DNA of 7,239 nt from Methylovulum sp. (GTDB lineage Bacteria; Pseudomonadota; Gammaproteobacteria; Methylococcales; Methylomonadaceae): contig JACXTQ010000096.1 in assembly GCA_016919605.1 (NCBI GenBank), positions 1 through 7,239 on the forward strand, in the 5' to 3' direction. A model generated the notes under the pieces. The model was not told the DNA's origin. It saw only the letters and a program-made list of their open reading frames with translations, and made no database searches. This document shows positions 4,552 to 7,239 of this stretch, one piece after another. The stretch's first letter is position 1. Every line of letters begins with the position of its first letter. A program made the translations under genes and the position numbers.

Positions 4552-6227
4552 TGAACCTTACTATTATTGACTTAGCCGTCGTCAAACTACTCGACCTTGA
4601 CCTGGATAAAGGCATGTCGGTGCTGACCGGCGAAACCGGTGCCGGCAAATCCATTTTATTGACGGCCTTGGGGCTGGCTTTAGGCGATAGGGCCGATTCC
4701 GGTTATGTGCGCCCCGATTGCAAACGCGCCGAAATCAATCTGGAATTTGACTTGGCCGATGCGCCGCTGGCACAGCTTTGGCTGCAAGAGCATGAGTTGG
4801 ACAACGGCCTGCAATGCCTGATCCGGCGGGTCATCAACCATGATGGCCGCTCTAAGGCCTATATCAACAACCGTCCGGCGACCTTGCAAGCGTTGCAGGC
4901 ACTGAGCGAAAAGCTGGTGGAAATCCACGGCCAACACGCGCATTTGACCTTACTCAATAGCGATGAACAACGCCGCTTACTGGACGTTTACGCCAAAAAC
5001 CAACCGTTGTTGGAAGAGCTTAACGCCTGTTTCCGGCAGTGGCAACAAGCCCACAAGGAACTGACTGCCCTACAAAAGGCCGCGCACGACCAAACCGAGC
5101 GCGAAGCCTTGTTGCGCTATCAAATTGACGAATTGCACGAGCTGGACATGGCTAATTTTAGCTATGCCGCCATTAACGAAGAACACGGCAAACTGGCAAA
5201 CTTGGGGCAGATTTTAAGCACCGGCCAAAGCGTAGTCGATACCCTGTACGAAAATGACCAGATCGCCGCCATCACCCTGCTCGGCCATAGCCTTGCAGAA
5301 TTGGCGCAAATCGCCCGTTACGCGCCAGAGATCAACGACATCAGCAGCCTTTTGGCAGAGGCCAAAATCCAGACCGAAGAGGCCGCCCTGCAATTGCGGC
5401 GGTTTTTGGAAGCGCAAGAAGCCGACCCGCTACGCCTGGACGCAGTGGAAACCCAACTCGGCATCATCCATCAACTCAGCCGCAAGCACCACATCAGCCC
5501 CGATGAATTGCCCGCCCAACTGGCCAAACTGGAACAGGAGCTTGACAACCTGACCCACAGCAGTGAGCGCATTGAAGCGCTACACAACCAGACGGGACAA
5601 TTGTCCGCCCGTTACCAACAGCTTGCCGCGCAATTGTCCGAGCGGCGGCAACAAGGTGGGGCGAAACTGCAACAGCACATTTCCGCCGTCATTAAAGAAC
5701 TGGGTATGCCGCAAGGTGAGTTTTTAGTGGCGGTCAACCCACAAACCACCGATACCCCCAAACTTAACGGCAATGACAAAATCGAGTTTCTGGTCACGTC
5801 CAACCCCGGCCTGCCCGCCAAAGCCTTGGCAAAAGTGGCCTCAGGCGGCGAATTGTCGCGTATCAGCCTAGCCATCCAAGTGACCACGGCTAATGATAAA
5901 ACCACGCCGACCATGATTTTTGATGAAGTCGATTCCGGTATCGGCGGCGGCATCGCCGAAATTGTCGGGCAAAAACTGCGCCGCTTAAGCCATAACCGCC
6001 AAATCTTATGCGTCACCCATCTGCCCCAAGTCGCCGCCCAAGCGCACTGGCATTTGTTTGTGTCGAAAAACAACCAAACCGACATCACCTCATCAACTGT
6101 CAGCTTACTGAGCGATGCCGAGCGGATCAACGAAGTTGCCCGAATGCTCGGCGGTGTCAATATCACCGCCAACACCCTAGCCCATGCCCAAGAAATGCTG
6201 CTGCAATCGACGGCAGTAAGCGGCTAA
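4545..6227 (+). CDS. recN: DNA repair protein RecN
   Basis: This 560-residue SMC-like ATPase works at DNA double-strand breaks in RecA-dependent recombination repair. The N-terminal head carries Walker A GETGAGKS (29-36) and a conserved VEIHGQHAH (125-133). A long helical, glutamine- and leucine-rich region (about 155-370) fits the family's coiled coil. The C-terminal head has the ABC signature VASGGELSRI (431-440), Walker B MIFDEVDSGIGGG (457-469, with D460-E461), VTHLPQVAAQA (490-500) and ARMLGG (532-537). All ATPase elements are intact and the length is normal. The ATG lies inside the last codons of nadK, and no Shine-Dalgarno sequence is visible in the dozen bases before it, so translation probably depends on coupling to nadK. 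I see no LexA-type CTGT-N8-ACAG site just upstream, unlike E. coli recN, which is strongly SOS-controlled. Confidence 0.96.
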   Translation: MLVNLTIIDLAVVKLLDLDLDKGMSVLTGETGAGKSILLTALGLALGDRADSGYVRPDCKRAEINLEFDLADAPLAQLWLQEHELDNGLQCLIRRVINHDGRSKAYINNRPATLQALQALSEKLVEIHGQHAHLTLLNSDEQRRLLDVYAKNQPLLEELNACFRQWQQAHKELTALQKAAHDQTEREALLRYQIDELHELDMANFSYAAINEEHGKLANLGQILSTGQSVVDTLYENDQIAAITLLGHSLAELAQIARYAPEINDISSLLAEAKIQTEEAALQLRRFLEAQEADPLRLDAVETQLGIIHQLSRKHHISPDELPAQLAKLEQELDNLTHSSERIEALHNQTGQLSARYQQLAAQLSERRQQGGAKLQQHISAVIKELGMPQGEFLVAVNPQTTDTPKLNGNDKIEFLVTSNPGLPAKALAKVASGGELSRISLAIQVTTANDKTTPTMIFDEVDSGIGGGIAEIVGQKLRRLSHNRQILCVTHLPQVAAQAHWHLFVSKNNQTDITSSTVSLLSDAERINEVARMLGGVNITANTLAHAQEMLLQSTAVSG

Positions 6228-6263
6228 GCGTTTTAATAAATATCTAACCCATCCAACCCAATT

Positions 6264-6269
6264 AAGGAG
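6264..6269 (+). promoter_or_regulatory. Strong ribosome binding site of aguA
   Basis: AAGGAG lies five bases before the ATG at 6275 and decides that start. It is the clearest Shine-Dalgarno sequence in the window. The 47-bp gap after recN shows no clear terminator or promoter, so read-through from nadK-recN is possible. Confidence 0.8.
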
Positions 6270-6274
6270 TATCA

Positions 6275-7239
6275 ATGACACGCTTTCCAGCCGAATGGGA
6301 AAAACAATCCGCCGTCTTAATCGCTTGGCCGCATGAAACCGGCGATTTTAGCAACCGCTTGGCCACGGTTGAGCAATCATACGCCTTTATTGCCAAGACC
6401 ATTAGCCACTACCAAACGCTGATTATCGTGTGCCGCGATACCGTCCACGAGCAACACATCCAAAGCTTGCTGGCCGACATCCACAACATCCGCTTTATCC
6501 ACGCCACAACCAACGACATTTGGGTGCGTGACACCGCCTTTTTGACCGTGGAGCGTGACGGACAGCCTATCCTGCTTAACTTCACTTTCAACGGTTGGGG
6601 CGAAAAATACCCGCATGACTACGACAACGCCCTCAACCATACCCTGTTAAATGATCCGCTGTTCCAAGCCTCCCCCCATCAGGATGTGGACTTTATCCTT
6701 GAAGGCGGCAGCGTTGAAAGTGACGGCCTTGGCACACTCATGACCACGCGGCAATGCCTGCTCAACCCCAACCGTAACCCAGGTCTTAGCCAAGCGGACA
6801 TAGAACAACAATTGCAACAGCACTTCGGTGTCGGGCGAGTATTATGGCTAGACCAGCCTAACCTTTCCGGTGACGATACCGATGCCCATATCGACACCTT
6901 GGCACGGTTTTGCACCGCTGATACCATTGCGTACACCAGTTGCGATGACGAAACCGACCCGCATTATCCCAGCCTGAAAAACATGGCCGGACAATTACAG
7001 GCATTGCGCACCGCCACGGGCGAGCACTACCAGCTTATCCCCCTGCCCATGAAGAAACAGATTTATGACGAAGAAGGCCAACAACTGCCCGCCAACTACG
7101 CCAATTTCTTGATTATCAACCAAGCCGTCATGGTTCCCGTTTACGATGACCCGAACGATGCTATCGCCCTACAACGGCTGGCGGCGTGTTTCCCCGAACA
7201 TACCCTCATCCCCACCCCTTGCCGCCCGTTAGTGCACCA
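6275..7239 (+). CDS. aguA: Agmatine deiminase (partial, 3' end outside window)
   Basis: The frame is open from the ATG at 6275 to the window edge, giving 321 codons. Agmatine deiminase (PAD_porph family, PF04371) converts agmatine to N-carbamoylputrescine, a step of putrescine synthesis from arginine usually followed by AguB. Visible blocks are WPHE (18-21), NDIWVRD (80-86), FNGWGEKYP (105-113), LEGGSVESDG (142-151), CLLNPNRNP (161-169), GDDTDAHIDTLARF (199-212) and MVPVYDDPNDAIAL (286-299). The acid and base residues E143, H205 and D207 are present. The catalytic cysteine, expected in a GxxHC-like motif a short way further on, lies beyond base 7239. The family is about 340-370 residues long, so only a short C-terminal piece is missing. 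The strong ribosome binding site and the N-terminal FPAEWEKQSAV support the start. Confidence 0.94.
   Translation, partial: MTRFPAEWEKQSAVLIAWPHETGDFSNRLATVEQSYAFIAKTISHYQTLIIVCRDTVHEQHIQSLLADIHNIRFIHATTNDIWVRDTAFLTVERDGQPILLNFTFNGWGEKYPHDYDNALNHTLLNDPLFQASPHQDVDFILEGGSVESDGLGTLMTTRQCLLNPNRNPGLSQADIEQQLQQHFGVGRVLWLDQPNLSGDDTDAHIDTLARFCTADTIAYTSCDDETDPHYPSLKNMAGQLQALRTATGEHYQLIPLPMKKQIYDEEGQQLPANYANFLIINQAVMVPVYDDPNDAIALQRLAACFPEHTLIPTPCRPLVH

Noticed and set aside
5612..6175. 187-codon minus-strand open frame opposite recN
   Set aside because: It lies wholly antisense to the conserved C-terminal ATPase head of RecN; low-complexity composition typical of a shadow frame.
6377..6936. Minus-strand open frames in the right part of the window
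   Set aside because: They are shadows of aguA, which is open on the plus strand through the whole region and carries all its family motifs.

Overview
The window looks like chromosomal DNA of a gammaproteobacterium. It carries five ordinary housekeeping genes (rpmE, an exonuclease III gene, nadK, recN, aguA) plus a two-gene accessory cassette. The adjacent, codirectional nadK-recN pair is a gammaproteobacterial arrangement also found in E. coli. The moderately GC-rich core and overall style would fit a methanotroph-like lineage (Methylococcales), but that placement is a guess from impression only.

Layout. At the left end a bidirectional terminator (about 4-49) closes rpmE (bL31, minus strand, 110-310). 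rpmE and the exonuclease III gene (407-1183, plus strand) diverge from a 96-bp gap in which both promoters appear to share one -10 core. After a 210-bp gap with a perfect palindrome and an AT-rich dyad come two AT-richer plus-strand genes joined by a 4-base GTGA overlap. They are a Gp37/Gp68-type 'three-Cys-motif' protein (DUF5131, 1394-2161) and its partner TcmP (2158-3438). A second repeat-rich gap (3439-3654) precedes nadK (3655-4551), which overlaps recN (4545-6227) by 7 bases. After 47 bp with a strong ribosome binding site comes aguA, agmatine deiminase (from 6275), cut by the right edge of the window.

How the genes work together. The core genes cover translation (bL31), base-excision and double-strand-break repair (exonuclease III, RecN), NADP synthesis (NadK) and putrescine synthesis from agmatine (AguA). 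The point of interest is the cassette. A predicted radical-SAM-like protein with a CX6CX2C cysteine cluster is translationally coupled to a protein with methyltransferase-like SAM-binding motifs. The pair is a recognised family association but I know of no established biochemical function. Its lower GC content, its position between core genes and the possible inward-facing repeats on its flanks point to horizontal acquisition. A role in nucleic-acid modification or phage-related conflict is a reasonable hypothesis, not a demonstrated one.
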